Source: Burkholderia gladioli
Lineage (GTDB): Bacteria > Pseudomonadota > Gammaproteobacteria > Burkholderiales > Burkholderiaceae
Length of the DNA stretch: 64,000 bases
Assembly (NCBI RefSeq): GCF_000959725.1
Contig: NZ_CP009323.1
Location: 4,154,001-4,218,000 of the forward strand
Direction of reading: 5' to 3'
In this document: piece after piece, positions 1 to 10,533 of the stretch
Position numbering within the stretch: position 1 is the first letter of the stretch
Layout: each line of letters begins with the position of its first letter
Notes under the pieces: model-generated
The model's input: only the letters and a program-made list of their open reading frames with translations
The model's database searches: none
Told to the model about the DNA's origin: nothing
Made by a program: the position numbers and the translations under genes

Positions 1-2101
1 CGCGGACCGGGATGCCGGTCAGCACCGACACCAGCGCCGTGGTCATCGCGATACCGGCGGACGGACCGTCCTTCGGCGTCGCGCCTTCCGGCACGTGGAT
101 GTGGATGTCCTGCTTCTCGAAGGCCTCGTCCTTCACGCCCAGGCGGCGCGAACGCGAACGCACCACCGAGCGCGCGGCCTCGACCGATTCCTTCATCACG
201 TCGCCAAGCGAGCCGGTGCGGATCACGTTGCCCTTGCCGGGCATCACGGCCGCCTCGATCGTCAGCAGGTCGCCGCCGACTTCCGTCCAGGCCAGGCCCG
301 TGACCTGACCCACCTGGTTTTCCTTGGCGGCCAGGCCGAAGTCGTACTTGCGCACGCCGAGGAAGGTGTCGAGGTTGCCGGCATCGACCTTCACCGGGCT
401 CGCCGCCTTCTTCAACAGCAGCATCTTCACGACCTTGCGGCAGATCTTCGAGACTTCGCGCTCGAGCGAACGCACGCCCGCTTCACGGGTGTAGTAGCGG
501 ATGATGTCGCGGATCGCTTCTTCCGTGACGTCGATCTCGCCGTCCTTCAGCCCGTTGTTCTTCTTCTGCTTCGGCAGCAGATAGCGTTGCGCGATGCTGA
601 CCTTCTCGTCTTCCGTGTAGCCCGACAGGCGAATCACTTCCATCCGATCCAGCAGCGGCGGCGGAATGTTCAGCGAGTTCGAGGTGGCCACGAACATCAC
701 GTCCGACAGGTCGAAATCGACTTCGACGTAGTGATCGGCGAACGTGTGGTTCTGTTCCGGATCGAGCACCTCGAGCAGCGCCGACGACGGATCGCCGCGG
801 AAATCCATGCCCATCTTGTCGACTTCGTCGAGCAGGAACAACGGATTGCGCACACCGACCTTGGTCAGGCTCTGCAGGATCTTGCCCGGCATCGAGCCGA
901 TGTAGGTCCGGCGGTGGCCGCGGATCTCGGCCTCGTCACGCACGCCGCCGAGCGCCATGCGCACGAACTTGCGGTTCGTGGCGCGGGCGATCGACTGGCC
1001 GAGCGAGGTCTTGCCGACGCCCGGGGGCCCGACCAGGCACAGGATCGGCGCCTTGACCTTGTCGACGCGCTGTTGCACCGCGAGATACTCGAGGATCCGT
1101 TCCTTGACCTTCTCGAGGCCGAAGTGGTCCTCGTCGAGCACCTGCTCGGCGTTCGACAGGTCGTTGTTGACCTTGCTCTTCTTGCGCCACGGCAAGCCGA
1201 TCAGCGTGTCGATGTAGTTGCGCACGACGGTGGCCTCGGCCGACATCGGCGACATCAGCTTGAGCTTCTTGAGCTCGGCATCGGCCTTCTTCTTGGCTTC
1301 CTTGGGCATGCGCGCTGCATTGATGCGCTTCTCGAGTTCCTCGAGATCGGCGCCTTCCTCGCCCTCGCCCAGTTCCTTCTGGATCGCCTTGACCTGCTCG
1401 TTGAGGTAGTACTCGCGCTGGCTCTTCTCCATCTGGCGCTTGACGCGACCGCGGATGCGCTTTTCCACCTGCAGGATGTCGATCTCGGCCTCGAGCTGCG
1501 CGAGCAGGTGCTCGAGACGCTCGATGACGGGGAACATTTCCAGGATGTGCTGCTTCTGGTCGAGCTTGAGCGGCAGGTGCGCCGCGATCGTGTCGGCCAG
1601 GCGGCCCGCCTCGTCGATGCCCGACAGCGAGGTCAGGATCTCCGGCGGGATCTTCTTGTTCAGCTTCACGTACTGATCGAACTGGGACACGATCGCGCGA
1701 CGCAGAGCCTCGGTTTCGGCGCTGTCGGCGTGGTCGGGTTCGAGCGGCAGCACTTCGCACGAGAACTGGGTTTCCTGTTCCTCGATCGACAGTGCCTGGG
1801 CGCGCTGCAGGCCTTCGACGAGCACCTTCACGGTGCCGTCAGGCAGCTTCAGCATCTGCAGGATGTTGGCGATACAGCCGACCTCGTACATGTCCTTTTC
1901 GGTCGGCTCGTCCTTCGCGGCGGTCTTCTGGGCGACCAGCATGATGTGCTTGCCGCCTTCCATCGCCGCCTCGAGGGCCTTGATCGACTTCGGCCGACCC
2001 ACGAAGAGCGGGATCACCATATGCGGGAAAACGACGACATCCCGCAGCGGCAGCAGCGGGAGCGTAATGCGTTCCGGCGGGAGAAGTTGGGTGCCTGACA
2101 T
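1..2101 (-). CDS. lon: ATP-dependent protease Lon (partial; 3' end outside window)
   Basis: Lon is a cytoplasmic AAA+ serine protease that degrades misfolded and regulatory proteins. About 700 of the usual ~805 residues are present. The protein opens [20 protein letters not shown], typical of the Lon N-domain. The Walker A motif GPPGVGKT lies near residue 357, followed by Walker B ([10 protein letters not shown]). The catalytic serine of KDGPSAG is about residue 681. The catalytic lysine and the C-terminus are beyond the left edge. The start at 2101 is chosen because GGGG lies 8 nt upstream; an in-frame ATG at 2107 would put it only 2 nt away. It is the last gene of the tig-clpP-clpX-lon order, separated from clpX by a terminator, so it probably has its own promoter. 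Confidence 0.97.
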   Translation of the reverse strand, partial: MSGTQLLPPERITLPLLPLRDVVVFPHMVIPLFVGRPKSIKALEAAMEGGKHIMLVAQKTAAKDEPTEKDMYEVGCIANILQMLKLPDGTVKVLVEGLQRAQALSIEEQETQFSCEVLPLEPDHADSAETEALRRAIVSQFDQYVKLNKKIPPEILTSLSGIDEAGRLADTIAAHLPLKLDQKQHILEMFPVIERLEHLLAQLEAEIDILQVEKRIRGRVKRQMEKSQREYYLNEQVKAIQKELGEGEEGADLEELEKRINAARMPKEAKKKADAELKKLKLMSPMSAEATVVRNYIDTLIGLPWRKKSKVNNDLSNAEQVLDEDHFGLEKVKERILEYLAVQQRVDKVKAPILCLVGPPGVGKTSLGQSIARATNRKFVRMALGGVRDEAEIRGHRRTYIGSMPGKILQSLTKVGVRNPLFLLDEVDKMGMDFRGDPSSALLEVLDPEQNHTFADHYVEVDFDLSDVMFVATSNSLNIPPPLLDRMEVIRLSGYTEDEKVSIAQRYLLPKQKKNNGLKDGEIDVTEEAIRDIIRYYTREAGVRSLEREVSKICRKVVKMLLLKKAASPVKVDAGNLDTFLGVRKYDFGLAAKENQVGQVTGLAWTEVGGDLLTIEAAVMPGKGNVIRTGSLGDVMKESVEAARSVVRSRSRRLGVKDEAFEKQDIHIHVPEGATPKDGPSAGIAMTTALVSVLTGIPVR

Positions 2102-2240
2102 TTTCATTTCCCCATGAGTGGAATCAATTGTTCGGTAGTTGAGGCCGGCGAAACGGATTGCAAGCCTTCAGCGCGTGGGAAATATTCGGTAAAAAAGTCG
2201 CCGTACAGCGGAAAGTCAGTGTTACCCACAAGACTAAACG

Positions 2241-2276
2241 AAAAAAGCCGTTCACGACGCCATGAACGGCTTTTTT
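2241..2276 (-). terminator. Rho-independent terminator downstream of clpX
   Basis: Perfect 14-bp inverted repeat: AAAAAAGCCGTTCA, 8-nt loop, then TGAACGGCTTTTTT. It gives a T tract on both strands. It lies 24 nt past the clpX stop codon and ahead of lon, so it should end clpX transcripts. Confidence 0.9.
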
Positions 2277-2299
2277 GCTTCCTCAGACAGTCAAGCCGA

Positions 2300-3571
2300 T
2301 CAATTCGAACCCGCCACTTTTGGCGTGTCCTCGTAGATCAGCAAGGGCTTGCCGTCGCCATCGATCACGTTGTCGTCGATGATGACCTTGCTCACCCCCT
2401 TCAGGGTCGGCAATTCGTACATCACGTCGAGCAGCGCCTGCTCGATGATCGAACGCAGGCCACGCGCCCCGGTCTTGCGGCGGATCGCCTTGCGGGCCAC
2501 CGCCTGCAGCGCGTCGGGGCGCAGTTCCAGCTCCACGCGCTCCATCGCGAACAGCTTCTGGTACTGCTTGACCAGCGCGTTCTTCGGCTCGACCAGGATC
2601 TTCATCAGGGCGGCCTCGTCGAGCTTGCCGAGCGTGGCGACCACCGGCAGACGGCCGATCAGCTCGGGAATCAACCCGAATTTGATCAGGTCTTCCGGCT
2701 CGACCTCGCGCAGCACCTCGCCCGAATCGCGCTCCTGCTTGCTCTTCACCGAGGCGCCGAAGCCGATGCCGGTCTTTTCGGTGCGATCCGTGATGACCTT
2801 CTCCAGGCCGTCGAACGCGCCGCCGCAGATGAACAGGATGTTGGTCGTGTCGACCTGGATGAAATCCTGGTTCGGATGCTTGCGCCCGCCTTGCGGCGGC
2901 ACCGAGGCCATGGTGCCCTCGACCAGCTTGAGCAACGCCTGCTGGACGCCCTCGCCCGACACGTCGCGGGTGATCGAGGGGTTGTCCGACTTGCGGCTGA
3001 TCTTGTCGATCTCGTCGATGTAGACGATCCCGCGCTGCGCCTTCTCGACCTCGTAATTACAGTTCTGCAGCAGCTTCTGGATGATGTTCTCGACATCCTC
3101 GCCCACATAGCCGGCTTCGGTCAGCGTGGTCGCGTCGGCGATCACGAAGGGCACGTTCAAGAGGCGAGCCAGGGTTTGCGCGAGCAGCGTCTTGCCGGAG
3201 CCGGTCGGCCCGATCAGCAGGATGTTGCTCTTCGAGAGCTCGACCTCGTCCTTCTTGTCGAGATGCTTGAGACGCTTGTAGTGGTTGTAGACGGCCACCG
3301 CGAGGATCTTCTTCGCGCGCTCCTGGCCGATCACGTACTGATCGAGGATCTCGCGGATTTCCTGCGGGCTCGGCAAGTCCGATTTCGACAGACTGGCTTC
3401 GACCCCGGATGCGGCGGCCTCGTCGCGGATGATTTCGTTGCAGAGGTCGATGCACTCATCGCAGATGAACACCGACGGGCCGGCGATGAGTTTCTTCACC
3501 TCATGCTGGCTTTTCCCGCAGAACGAGCAATACAACAGCTTTTCGCTGTTCGAACCTTTTTTGTCCGCCAT
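2300..3571 (-). CDS. clpX: ATP-dependent Clp protease ATP-binding subunit ClpX
   Basis: ClpX is the AAA+ unfoldase that feeds substrates into ClpP. It is 423 residues, the usual length. The N-terminal zinc-binding domain has Cys15, Cys18, Cys37 and Cys40 (YCSFC and ICDEC). Walker A GPTGSGKT follows near residue 118, then the pore loop GYVGED and Walker B IVYIDEID. The start MADKKGS is preferred over an ATG 24 nt upstream because it matches the family N-terminus; GGAGG lies 11 nt upstream. It is downstream of clpP with a 157-nt gap and is followed by a strong terminator. Confidence 0.98.
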   Translation of the reverse strand: MADKKGSNSEKLLYCSFCGKSQHEVKKLIAGPSVFICDECIDLCNEIIRDEAAASGVEASLSKSDLPSPQEIREILDQYVIGQERAKKILAVAVYNHYKRLKHLDKKDEVELSKSNILLIGPTGSGKTLLAQTLARLLNVPFVIADATTLTEAGYVGEDVENIIQKLLQNCNYEVEKAQRGIVYIDEIDKISRKSDNPSITRDVSGEGVQQALLKLVEGTMASVPPQGGRKHPNQDFIQVDTTNILFICGGAFDGLEKVITDRTEKTGIGFGASVKSKQERDSGEVLREVEPEDLIKFGLIPELIGRLPVVATLGKLDEAALMKILVEPKNALVKQYQKLFAMERVELELRPDALQAVARKAIRRKTGARGLRSIIEQALLDVMYELPTLKGVSKVIIDDNVIDGDGKPLLIYEDTPKVAGSN

Positions 3572-3728
3572 GGATGTATGAGCCTCCGGACACACGAGTT
3601 ACATAATACGCCGTTTGGCCAGCCGCCCATGACGTCGCCATGGGTATTGGCCGGCCGCGCTGGTCTTGCCGCAGATGCTCGAGGCGCGATGCGCCGCCCG
3701 TTTTGGGGCGGCACCCCGTTTGCTGGGA

Positions 3729-4382
3729 TTACGGACGCTTGGCCGTCACGTGGTCGATCAGGCCGTAAGCCTTGGCATCGTCGCTGGACATGAAATTATC
3801 ACGATCCGTGTCGCGCGCGATCCGCTCGACGTCCTGGCCGGTGTTGTCGGCCAGGATCTTGTTCAGGCGCTCGCGCAGGTACAGGATCTCGCGCGCCTGG
3901 ATCTCGATGTCCGAGGCCTGGCCGCGCGCGCCGCCCAGCGGCTGGTGGATCATCACGCGCGCGTTGGGCAGCGCGTAGCGCTTGCCCTTGGCGCCCGAGG
4001 ACAGCAGGAAGGCGCCCATGCTGGCCGCCAGGCCCATGCACAGCGTCGACACGTCCGGCTTGATGAACTGCATCGTGTCGTAGATCGCCAGGCCCGCCGA
4101 GACCGAACCGCCCGGGCTGTTGATGTACAGGCTGATGTCCTTGTCCGGGTTTTCACTCTCCAGGAACAGCAGCTGCGCGACCACCAGGTTCGCGGTCTGG
4201 TCGTTCACTTCGCCGACCATGAACACGATCCGCTCCTTGAGCAGACGCGAGTAGATGTCGTACGAACGCTCGCCGCGGCCGCTGGTCTCGACCACGATCG
4301 GCACCAGCCCGAGCGCCTTCGTCTCGAAATCCTGCGGAGCATGGGAAGCCAGCGTATCCAGCAATTCAGCGCGATTGATCAT
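3729..4382 (-). CDS. clpP: ATP-dependent Clp protease proteolytic subunit ClpP
   Basis: ClpP is the barrel-forming serine peptidase of the ClpXP and ClpAP complexes. It is 217 residues. The catalytic triad is visible: Ser121 in GLAASMGAF, His146 in MIHQPLGG and Asp195 in DRDNFMS. The oxyanion-region motif NSPGGS lies at residues 88-93. It sits between tig and clpX on the same strand, the standard proteobacterial order. The gap to clpX holds a GC hairpin (GCCGCCC/GGGCGGC at 3694-3712) without a T tract, so it is more likely an mRNA-processing or attenuation structure than a full terminator. Confidence 0.98.
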   Translation of the reverse strand: MINRAELLDTLASHAPQDFETKALGLVPIVVETSGRGERSYDIYSRLLKERIVFMVGEVNDQTANLVVAQLLFLESENPDKDISLYINSPGGSVSAGLAIYDTMQFIKPDVSTLCMGLAASMGAFLLSSGAKGKRYALPNARVMIHQPLGGARGQASDIEIQAREILYLRERLNKILADNTGQDVERIARDTDRDNFMSSDDAKAYGLIDHVTAKRP

Positions 4383-4532
4383 GCAATGAGCCTTGTCCGA
4401 AATGAATGTTGAACGGAAGAAAGGACCGCCGGCGCGAAGTTTCGCGTCGCCAGCCGGCCTTGGGCCGGCCCTCGACGCAAAAACGGCGTGCGGGCCGTCG
4501 CTCCGACAGCCGGCACGCCGCTGAAACGACGC

Positions 4533-5879
4533 TTAAGCCTGCGCGGATGCGCTGGCCAGTGCCTCGAAGCTCACTTCCTTGTCCGTCACCTTCGCCTTGC
4601 CGAGCACGAAGTCGACGACGTTGCTTTCAACGACGAACGCTTCCATTTCGGCCAGGCGCTGCTGGTTCGAATAATACCAGCGGACCACTTCCTTCGGGTC
4701 TTCGTAGCTCTTCGCGAACTCGTCGACTTCGGCACGGATCTGCTCGGGCTTCGCTTCCAGGCCGTTGGCCTTGACCAGCTCGGCGATCACCAGGCCCAGC
4801 TTGACGCGGCGCTCGGCCTGCTCCTTGAACATCTCGACCGGGATCGGGGCATTCGCCGCGTTGGGCACGCCGCGTTGCGCGAGATCCTGGCGAGCCATTT
4901 CGACCAGGCGCTGCTGGTCCTGCTCGACCAGCGCGTTCGGCACATCCAGCTCCGAGATCTTCAGGACCGCATCCATCACCTGGTTCTTGACCAGCGACTG
5001 GGTGCGGCGCTTGGCTTCGCGCTCCAGGTTTTCCTTGATCTCGTTGCGCATCTTGGCGGTGTCGCCGTCCTCGATGCCGAGCGTCTTGGCGAACTCACCG
5101 TCGATTTCCGGCAGGTGCGGCCACTCGACCTTCTTCATCGTGACCGTGAACTTCGCCGTCTTGCCGGCCACGTCCTTGCCGTGATAGTCCTCGGGGAAGG
5201 TCAGGTCGAACTCGCGAGCCTCGCCGACCTTCAGGCCCAGCGCGGCCGTCTCGAATTCCGGCAGCATGCGGCCTTCGCCGAGCACGAACGGGAAGTCCTC
5301 GGCGGTGCCGCCGGGGAAGGCGACGTCGTCGATCTTGCCGACGAAGTCGACCGTCACGCGGTCGCCGTTCTGGGCAGCCGTCTCGGCGCCGCCGTCGCCA
5401 TGCTCGCCGCCTTCGCCGCGAGCATGGAAGTGCACGCGCTGCTTGCGCAGGATGTCCAGGGTGCGATCGATCTCGGCGTCGCCGATGCTGGTGGTCGAAC
5501 GCTCGACCTCAGCGGTGGCCAGATCGCCGATCTTCACTTCCGGGTAAACCTCGAAGGTCGCATCGAACGCGTAAGCGTCGGCGGCCGCCTCGGCCTTCGG
5601 CGCGAAGCTCGGCTGGCCTGCCACGCGCAGGTTCTCGGTGCGGCTGACTTCGAAGAACTCCTGGCCGATCTTGTCGCTCAGCACTTCCGCCTCGACCTGG
5701 CCCGCGTATTGTTGCGCGACCATCTTGAGCGGCACCTTGCCCGGGCGGAAGCCCGGCATGCGCACGTTCTTCGCGAGTTTCTGGATACGGGCGTCGATCT
5801 CCTTCTGCACGACTTCCTTGGGCAGGGAAATCGTCACACGGCGTTCGAGCTTGCCGAGGTTTTCAACAACGTTAGCCAT
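4533..5879 (-). CDS. tig: Trigger factor (ribosome-associated chaperone)
   Basis: Trigger factor binds the ribosome exit tunnel and assists folding of nascent chains. It is 448 residues. The ribosome-binding signature GFRPGKVPL lies in the N-terminal domain, followed by an FKBP-type prolyl isomerase domain (residues ~160-250, [13 protein letters not shown]) and the helical C-terminal chaperone arms. The start is [14 protein letters not shown], the family N-terminus; longer in-frame openings would add 52 unrelated residues. It is the first gene of the tig-clpP-clpX-lon group. Confidence 0.98.
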   Translation of the reverse strand: MANVVENLGKLERRVTISLPKEVVQKEIDARIQKLAKNVRMPGFRPGKVPLKMVAQQYAGQVEAEVLSDKIGQEFFEVSRTENLRVAGQPSFAPKAEAAADAYAFDATFEVYPEVKIGDLATAEVERSTTSIGDAEIDRTLDILRKQRVHFHARGEGGEHGDGGAETAAQNGDRVTVDFVGKIDDVAFPGGTAEDFPFVLGEGRMLPEFETAALGLKVGEAREFDLTFPEDYHGKDVAGKTAKFTVTMKKVEWPHLPEIDGEFAKTLGIEDGDTAKMRNEIKENLEREAKRRTQSLVKNQVMDAVLKISELDVPNALVEQDQQRLVEMARQDLAQRGVPNAANAPIPVEMFKEQAERRVKLGLVIAELVKANGLEAKPEQIRAEVDEFAKSYEDPKEVVRWYYSNQQRLAEMEAFVVESNVVDFVLGKAKVTDKEVSFEALASASAQA

Positions 5880-6295
5880 GGCTTCAATCGTCCTAAAATT
5901 ATTCGAGCGAATCGGTTTTCCTTGCCGTGCCCGCCTCGCGACGCGATAGTCCCATTGGTCATCGCATCGCCGCCGTTCCCATTCGTCGGCACCGCCCCGC
6001 CTTGCGGAGCGCGGCGCCTGCGGCTTGAAAAGCACGGCTTTGGCCGGAAGAATCGACTATTCTAGCAAACTATTTTCCCCAAGCCGCCAGATTGCGCCCT
6101 CGCGCGCAAAGCGCGCGCCGCGCGCCTCGATTCCGGTCATACCGTCCCGCCTATTCGCCGCGCGCCGCCGGCCTGTTAAGCTCGCGTCTGCCCGGCTCGG
6201 CACCACGCGCCAGCGTCGCGGGCACCTCGATCGCAACCCGGCCGCAGCCGCGGCGAACGTTGCGACCCCCAACCGAATATCCCACCGGAGACACC
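5880..6295. other. Intergenic region between divergent tig and glycerate kinase
   Basis: About 415 bp without a convincing gene. A TAGAAT hexamer on the minus strand (6059-6064), inside a locally AT-richer patch (6050-6080), is a candidate -10 element for tig. The rest is GC-rich with short CGCG-type repeats and shows no RNA-gene structure I can recognise. Confidence 0.4.
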
Positions 6296-7468
6296 ATGCA
6301 GCCCTTCCCGTCCGCGCCTGTCGTCGTCATTGCGCCCGATTCGTTCAAGGGATCCTTGTCCGCGCAACAGGTAACGGACGCGATCGCGGCCGGCCTGCGC
6401 CGCGCGCGGCCCGACGCGATCGTGCGCGGCTGCCCGATGGCCGACGGCGGCGAGGGCACGCTCGACGCGATGCTCGCGCACGGCGGCACGCGCCGCACGC
6501 TGGCGGTGCCCGGCGCTTCGCTCGCGCCGCGCGAGGCGGCCGCCGGCCTGGTCGACGCGCATACCGCGATCATCGAGACCGCCGAGGTCGTCGGCATCAC
6601 CGATCCGGTCGGCATGGCGGTGCCGGTGGAGGCGCGCAGCACGCGCGGCATGGGTGAAGCGATCCGCCAGTTGCTCGACGAGGGGGTGCGCAGCTTCTTC
6701 GTGGCGCTCGGCGGCAGCAGCACCAACGACGCCGGCGCGGGCCTGCTGGCCGGGCTCGGCCTGCGCGCGCTCGACGCCGAGGGCCGCGAGATCGAGCCGA
6801 CGCCCGAGCGGCTCGCGACGATCGCCCGGCTCGATACCTCGGGGCTCGATCCGCGGCTCGCGCAAAGCCGCTTCGTCGGCATGTCCGACGTCGACAATCC
6901 GCTCACCGGCGAGCATGGCGCCACCGCCGTCTTCGGCCCGCAGAAGGGCGTGCGCCCCGAGCAGGTCGCCCCGCTCGACGCCGCGCTCTCGCATTACGCC
7001 GATCTGGCTGAAGCCGCGCTCGGCCGCCAGGTACGCGAATTGCCCGGCGCGGGTGCGGCGGGCGGCCTGGGCTTCGCGCTGCACCTGCTGGGCGCGAGCT
7101 TCGAGCCGGGCGCCGAGGTGGTGGCGCGCCAGGTCGGCCTCGACGCCGCGCTGGACGGCGCACACTGGCTGATCACCGGCGAGGGACGCTCGGACGGCCA
7201 GACCCTGCACGGCAAGGCGCCCTTCATCGCCTGCCGCCACGCGGCCGCGGCCGGCGTGCCGGCCAGCCTGCTGTCGGGCGCGGTCGACCCGGCGGCGCTG
7301 CCGCAATTGTCAGAACATTTCGACGGCTGCTTTTCGCCCGCGCCGGGACCGATTACGCTCGAGATGGCGATCCGCGACGCCGCCCGGCTGCTGGCCGACC
7401 AGGCCGAGCAACTGGCGCGGCTGCGCTTGGGCCGCCGCAGCGACGCCGCGGCAGCAGCGGCACGTTGA
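6296..7468 (+). CDS. Glycerate kinase (GlxK/GarK family)
   Basis: Predicted to phosphorylate D-glycerate with ATP, feeding glycerate from glyoxylate or sugar-acid breakdown into glycolysis. It is 390 residues, the normal size. The N-terminus IAPDSFKGSLSA and the motifs GCPMADGGEGT, LGGSSTNDAGAG and ITGEGRSDGQT are hallmarks of the glycerate kinase type-1 family. The start at 6296 follows CCGGAG by 6 nt; an earlier in-frame ATG adds 68 unrelated residues. It is followed by a MarR regulator on the same strand, 75 nt downstream. It could complete glyoxylate use begun by the purine genes at 43-54 kb, but that link is inference. Confidence 0.92.
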   Translation: MQPFPSAPVVVIAPDSFKGSLSAQQVTDAIAAGLRRARPDAIVRGCPMADGGEGTLDAMLAHGGTRRTLAVPGASLAPREAAAGLVDAHTAIIETAEVVGITDPVGMAVPVEARSTRGMGEAIRQLLDEGVRSFFVALGGSSTNDAGAGLLAGLGLRALDAEGREIEPTPERLATIARLDTSGLDPRLAQSRFVGMSDVDNPLTGEHGATAVFGPQKGVRPEQVAPLDAALSHYADLAEAALGRQVRELPGAGAAGGLGFALHLLGASFEPGAEVVARQVGLDAALDGAHWLITGEGRSDGQTLHGKAPFIACRHAAAAGVPASLLSGAVDPAALPQLSEHFDGCFSPAPGPITLEMAIRDAARLLADQAEQLARLRLGRRSDAAAAAAR

Positions 7469-7543
7469 TCCCGGTCGACCTCGGTTGACCGCGCGCGGCG
7501 ATCCGGGAACAATCGGGCCGCCGACCATCCTTCAGGAACCGCC

Positions 7544-7993
7544 ATGAAAGGCAGCCAAGCCGGACTCGACCAGTTTCTGACGCAGCGCCTGCACACGATC
7601 AACAAGCTCACCGATCGCGCGATCGGCGAGCTGTATCGCGACAAGCTCGGCATCACCCTGCCGGAGGCGCGCGTGATCAGCTCGGTCGGCGCCTTCGGGC
7701 CGTTTTCGATCATGGAACTCGCGCGCCACACGCATCTCGACAAGAGCCAGGCCAGCCGCGCCGCCGAGGCGCTGATCCTGCAGGGCCTGCTGTCGCGCAC
7801 GACCAGCGACGAGGACGGCCGCGTGGTGGTGATCGCGCTCACGCGCGAGGGCGCCGCGCTGAACCGCCGGATCATGACGCTCGCGCGGCGCTGGAATGCC
7901 GAGCTGGCCGAGCGCTTGACCGAGAGCGAGCGCGGCGCGCTGGAGCGGGCGCTCGACAAGCTGATCGCCCATACGCGGGAGCGGATCGAGTAG
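7544..7993 (+). CDS. MarR-family transcriptional regulator
   Basis: A 149-residue winged-helix regulator. The region FSIMELARHTHLDKSQASRA is the DNA-recognition helix-turn-helix, and the following wing carries the family motif TSDEDGRVVVIALT. MarR proteins are usually dimeric repressors released by small aromatic or oxidant ligands. The effector and targets here are unknown. AGGA lies 6 nt before the ATG. It could control the glycerate kinase just upstream or act elsewhere. Confidence 0.9.
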   Translation: MKGSQAGLDQFLTQRLHTINKLTDRAIGELYRDKLGITLPEARVISSVGAFGPFSIMELARHTHLDKSQASRAAEALILQGLLSRTTSDEDGRVVVIALTREGAALNRRIMTLARRWNAELAERLTESERGALERALDKLIAHTRERIE

Positions 7994-8222
7994 CGCGCGA
8001 GCGGCGGCGAGCCGCCTTGCCGCCATCTCGCCGCGCCGGATTTCAACCAGGCCTCTCCCGCCATCCGCCGCTCGATGGCCGGCTGCGTTTCAGCGCGGCT
8101 TGCGCTCCTGCCTGTCTCGCCGCGCCTCGGCAGTTGAGCGCCGCCGGCAGCCAGGCGGCACCGCCCGCCGACACGCGCGATCGAGCGGCGCCGGCAAGCA
8201 GAGCCTCCCTACGCCCTTCCGC

Positions 8223-9212
8223 TTACAACCCGCTGTTGCGCGCACGCTGGCGCAGCAGCCCGAGCACCGCGTCGCAGAACGGCGTCGGCACGCCGAGCGC
8301 GCGGCCCAGCTCCGGAAACACGCCCAGGATCGGCTCGATCTCGAGCGGGCGGCCCGCCTCGAAATCCTGCAGCATCGAAGTGCGGAACGCGCCGAGCTTG
8401 CGCGTGATCCCGGTCCGCTCGACGCTGCTGATGCCGGTCGACAGGCCGAGCCTCTCGCCCACCGCGGCGGCCTCGTCCATCATGCTCAGCGCCAGCGCAT
8501 GGGTATGGGGATCGTCGAGCAGCCCGGCCGTGGTCGAGCCGGTCAGTGCGCTGAGCGGGTTCATGTTCATGTTGCCCCACAGCTTCACCCAGATCGCGGT
8601 CCGGATTTCAGCCGGCGTCTCCACCTCGAAACCGCCCTCGACGAGCGCCTCGGCGAGCACCCGGGCTGCCGCCGCGCGCGCCGCGCCCGGCGCGCCGACG
8701 ATCAGGCGGTTGCCGGCCACGCGCCGCACCACGCCCGGCGCATCGGTGGCCGATGAGAGGTGCACCACGCAGCCGATCGACTGCGCCGGTGGCAACACGG
8801 CGGCGATCGCGCCGCCCGGGTCGACCGACTCCAGCGAACAGCCGTCGAGCGCGCCGCCGATCCCGTGCAGGAACCACCAGGGCAGCCCGTTCATGGCCGC
8901 CACGATGGTGGTGCGCGGGCCCACCAGCGGCGCCAGGCTCGGCGCCAGCGCGGGCAGCGCCTGGGCCTTGAGGGCGATCACCAGGTAGTCCTGCTCGCCG
9001 AGCTCGCGCGCGTCGTCGGTGGCGCGCAGCGGCGTGCGGCTCACCGCGCCCTGCTCGTCGACGATGGTCAGGCCGTCGTCTCGCAGCGCGGCCAGCGTAT
9101 GGCCGCGCGCCAGCGCCGCGACCGACCAGCCCGCGCGCGCCAGCGCCGCGGCCAGCAGGCCGCCGATCGCGCCCAGGCCGACCACGGTGACCTTCTGCGG
9201 TGAATTCTTCAT
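8223..9212 (-). CDS. 2-dehydropantoate 2-reductase family protein (PanE/ApbA-like)
   Basis: A 329-residue NADPH-binding reductase. The N-terminal Rossmann fold has VVGLGAIGG at residues 9-17, and the C-terminal helical domain carries KLWGNMNMNPLSALT, the family's substrate-binding region. PanE itself makes pantoate for coenzyme A. Many Burkholderia genomes hold several paralogues of unproven substrate, and no other pantothenate gene is nearby, so I do not assign panE. The start is supported by GAGGAG 9 nt upstream. Confidence 0.85.
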   Translation of the reverse strand: MKNSPQKVTVVGLGAIGGLLAAALARAGWSVAALARGHTLAALRDDGLTIVDEQGAVSRTPLRATDDARELGEQDYLVIALKAQALPALAPSLAPLVGPRTTIVAAMNGLPWWFLHGIGGALDGCSLESVDPGGAIAAVLPPAQSIGCVVHLSSATDAPGVVRRVAGNRLIVGAPGAARAAAARVLAEALVEGGFEVETPAEIRTAIWVKLWGNMNMNPLSALTGSTTAGLLDDPHTHALALSMMDEAAAVGERLGLSTGISSVERTGITRKLGAFRTSMLQDFEAGRPLEIEPILGVFPELGRALGVPTPFCDAVLGLLRQRARNSGL

Positions 9213-9508
9213 GCGCGGCACTCCTCGATAGAGAAAAAGTCTCGATGATGCGCCAGGCGCCCGGTCCCCGCACCTCGCCAAAAAGTTGCGCCCGCAACCT
9301 TGCCGACACAAATGCTTACCGGCGGCACGGCCCGACGCGGCACGGCTGCGACCGACTCGCCGGGTCCCGCGCGCCGCCGACCGGTAACAAAACGTGACGG
9401 CACCGCTCAGGGCAAACGCACTAGAAAGCCCCGTGCATTTGGCCCTGTTGGCAGCACGTGGATCTTCGTATTCTGAACTGACTCCGACTTCCGTGAAGGA
9501 GACAGGCA

Positions 9509-9673
9509 ATGAAACTCCATACCACGCCCGATCCGCAGCCGATCGAGCCGCAGCCGCCACCGGGCGATCCCTTGCCCGGGCGCGACCTGCCCGGCAAGCC
9601 GCAACCGGACGTGCCCGTGCCGCCGCCGGGGTTGCCGCCCGTGACGCCGATTCCCGACCCGCCGCGCGGTTGA
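9509..9673 (+). CDS. Small proline-rich protein (54 aa), unknown function
   Basis: A 54-residue open frame beginning MKLHTTPDPQPIEPQPPPGD and ending PVTPIPDPPRG. About 40% of residues are proline. It has an excellent ribosome-binding site (AAGGAG, 6 nt before the ATG), and most codons end in G or C, as expected for coding sequence here. There is no signal peptide or membrane segment. It lies just upstream of a BON-domain gene and CsbD on the same strand, so it may belong to a stress or stationary-phase set. Its function is unknown. Confidence 0.7.
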   Translation: MKLHTTPDPQPIEPQPPPGDPLPGRDLPGKPQPDVPVPPPGLPPVTPIPDPPRG

Positions 9674-9743
9674 GGCGGAATCGGCCCTCGAATCGATCCT
9701 TACTGTCAACGACGACATCATCCACTCAACGGAGAACGACATC

Positions 9744-10100
9744 ATGAACAACACCAACAAGACCACCCTGGCTTCGATCCTCACCGTCAGCGCCGCCCTG
9801 CTGCTGGGCACCGCCGGCATGCCGGCCGCCTACGCGCAGGCTTCCGCGGCCGACAGCAACAGCGCGATGAAGTCGGACCAGCCGGTCAGCGATACCTGGA
9901 TCACCACCAAGGTGAAGACCCAGTTGGCCACCACCAAGGGCGTGAAGAGCACGGAAGTCGACGTGAAGACCGTGGACGGCGTGGTGACGCTGACCGGCGT
10001 GCTGCCCTCGAAGGTCGCCGTGAAGAAGGCGGTGGCCGTCACCAAGGCCGTGAAGGGCGTCAAGCAGGTGGACGACTCGGGCCTGAAGTCGCAGAGCTAA
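9744..10100 (+). CDS. Periplasmic BON-domain protein
   Basis: A 118-residue exported protein. A signal peptide spans about residues 1-31 (cleavage after AYA). One BON domain follows (residues ~48-112: SDTWITTKVKTQLATTKGV ... VTLTGVLPSKVAVKKAV). BON domains bind membranes or polymers and occur in OsmY-type osmotic-stress proteins. Here there is a single copy rather than OsmY's two. The neighbouring CsbD gene supports a stress role. Confidence 0.88.
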   Translation: MNNTNKTTLASILTVSAALLLGTAGMPAAYAQASAADSNSAMKSDQPVSDTWITTKVKTQLATTKGVKSTEVDVKTVDGVVTLTGVLPSKVAVKKAVAVTKAVKGVKQVDDSGLKSQS

Positions 10101-10183
10101 TGCAGGGCTGAACCAGCAGGCGTGACCGACGGCGCCGCCCTCGCGGCGCCGACATCCGGCAACCCTCAAGGGAGGAACGCATC

Positions 10184-10381
10184 ATGAACGAAGACAAGAT
10201 CAAGGGTCAGTGGAAGCAACTCGCGGGCAAGCTCAAGGCCAAGTGGGGCAAGCTCACCGACGACGACCTGAAGGTACTGGACGGCAACCGTGAATACCTG
10301 GCGGGCCGGATCCAGGAACGCTATGGCATCGCGCGCGACGAAGTGGACAAGCAGTTGAACGACTTCGACCGTACGCTGTAA
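10184..10381 (+). CDS. CsbD-family general stress protein
   Basis: A 65-residue protein, MNEDKIKGQWKQLAGKLKAK..., with the CsbD pattern of a KGQWKQ repeat-like start, a KWGKLTDDDL core and an acidic/basic helical C-terminus. CsbD-like proteins are abundant small proteins induced by stress or stationary phase; their biochemical role is not established. A strong Shine-Dalgarno (GGGAGG) precedes it. It sits between the BON gene and a 27-residue membrane peptide. Confidence 0.9.
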   Translation: MNEDKIKGQWKQLAGKLKAKWGKLTDDDLKVLDGNREYLAGRIQERYGIARDEVDKQLNDFDRTL

Positions 10382-10440
10382 ACGACTGACGGGCGCGGCG
10401 CACCGAAGCGGTGAAGCCGCGCAGCACAAGGAGGACCGAG

Positions 10441-10524
10441 ATGGGTAAATACCTGATCGCCTGGTTGTTGGGCGTGCCGATCGGGCTCCTGATCGTGATC
10501 TACCTGATCGCGCACATTTTCTGA
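10441..10524 (+). CDS. 27-residue single-pass membrane peptide
   Basis: A very short frame, MGKYLIAWLLGVPIGLLIVI..., forming one hydrophobic helix over nearly its whole length. AAGGAGG lies 6 nt before the ATG, and a terminator follows 10 nt after the stop codon. That makes it a convincing final gene of the BON-CsbD group. Similar tiny membrane proteins often accompany CsbD in proteobacteria (recalled, not searched). Its function is unknown. Confidence 0.72.
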   Translation: MGKYLIAWLLGVPIGLLIVIYLIAHIF

Positions 10525-10533
10525 TTGCGCATG

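Noticed and set aside
95-2098. Long plus-strand open frame of 667 codons opposite lon
   Set aside because: Antisense shadow of a clearly coding lon; the translation is rich in Arg/His/Leu/Ala/Asp without any domain, as expected for the complement of a GC-rich gene.
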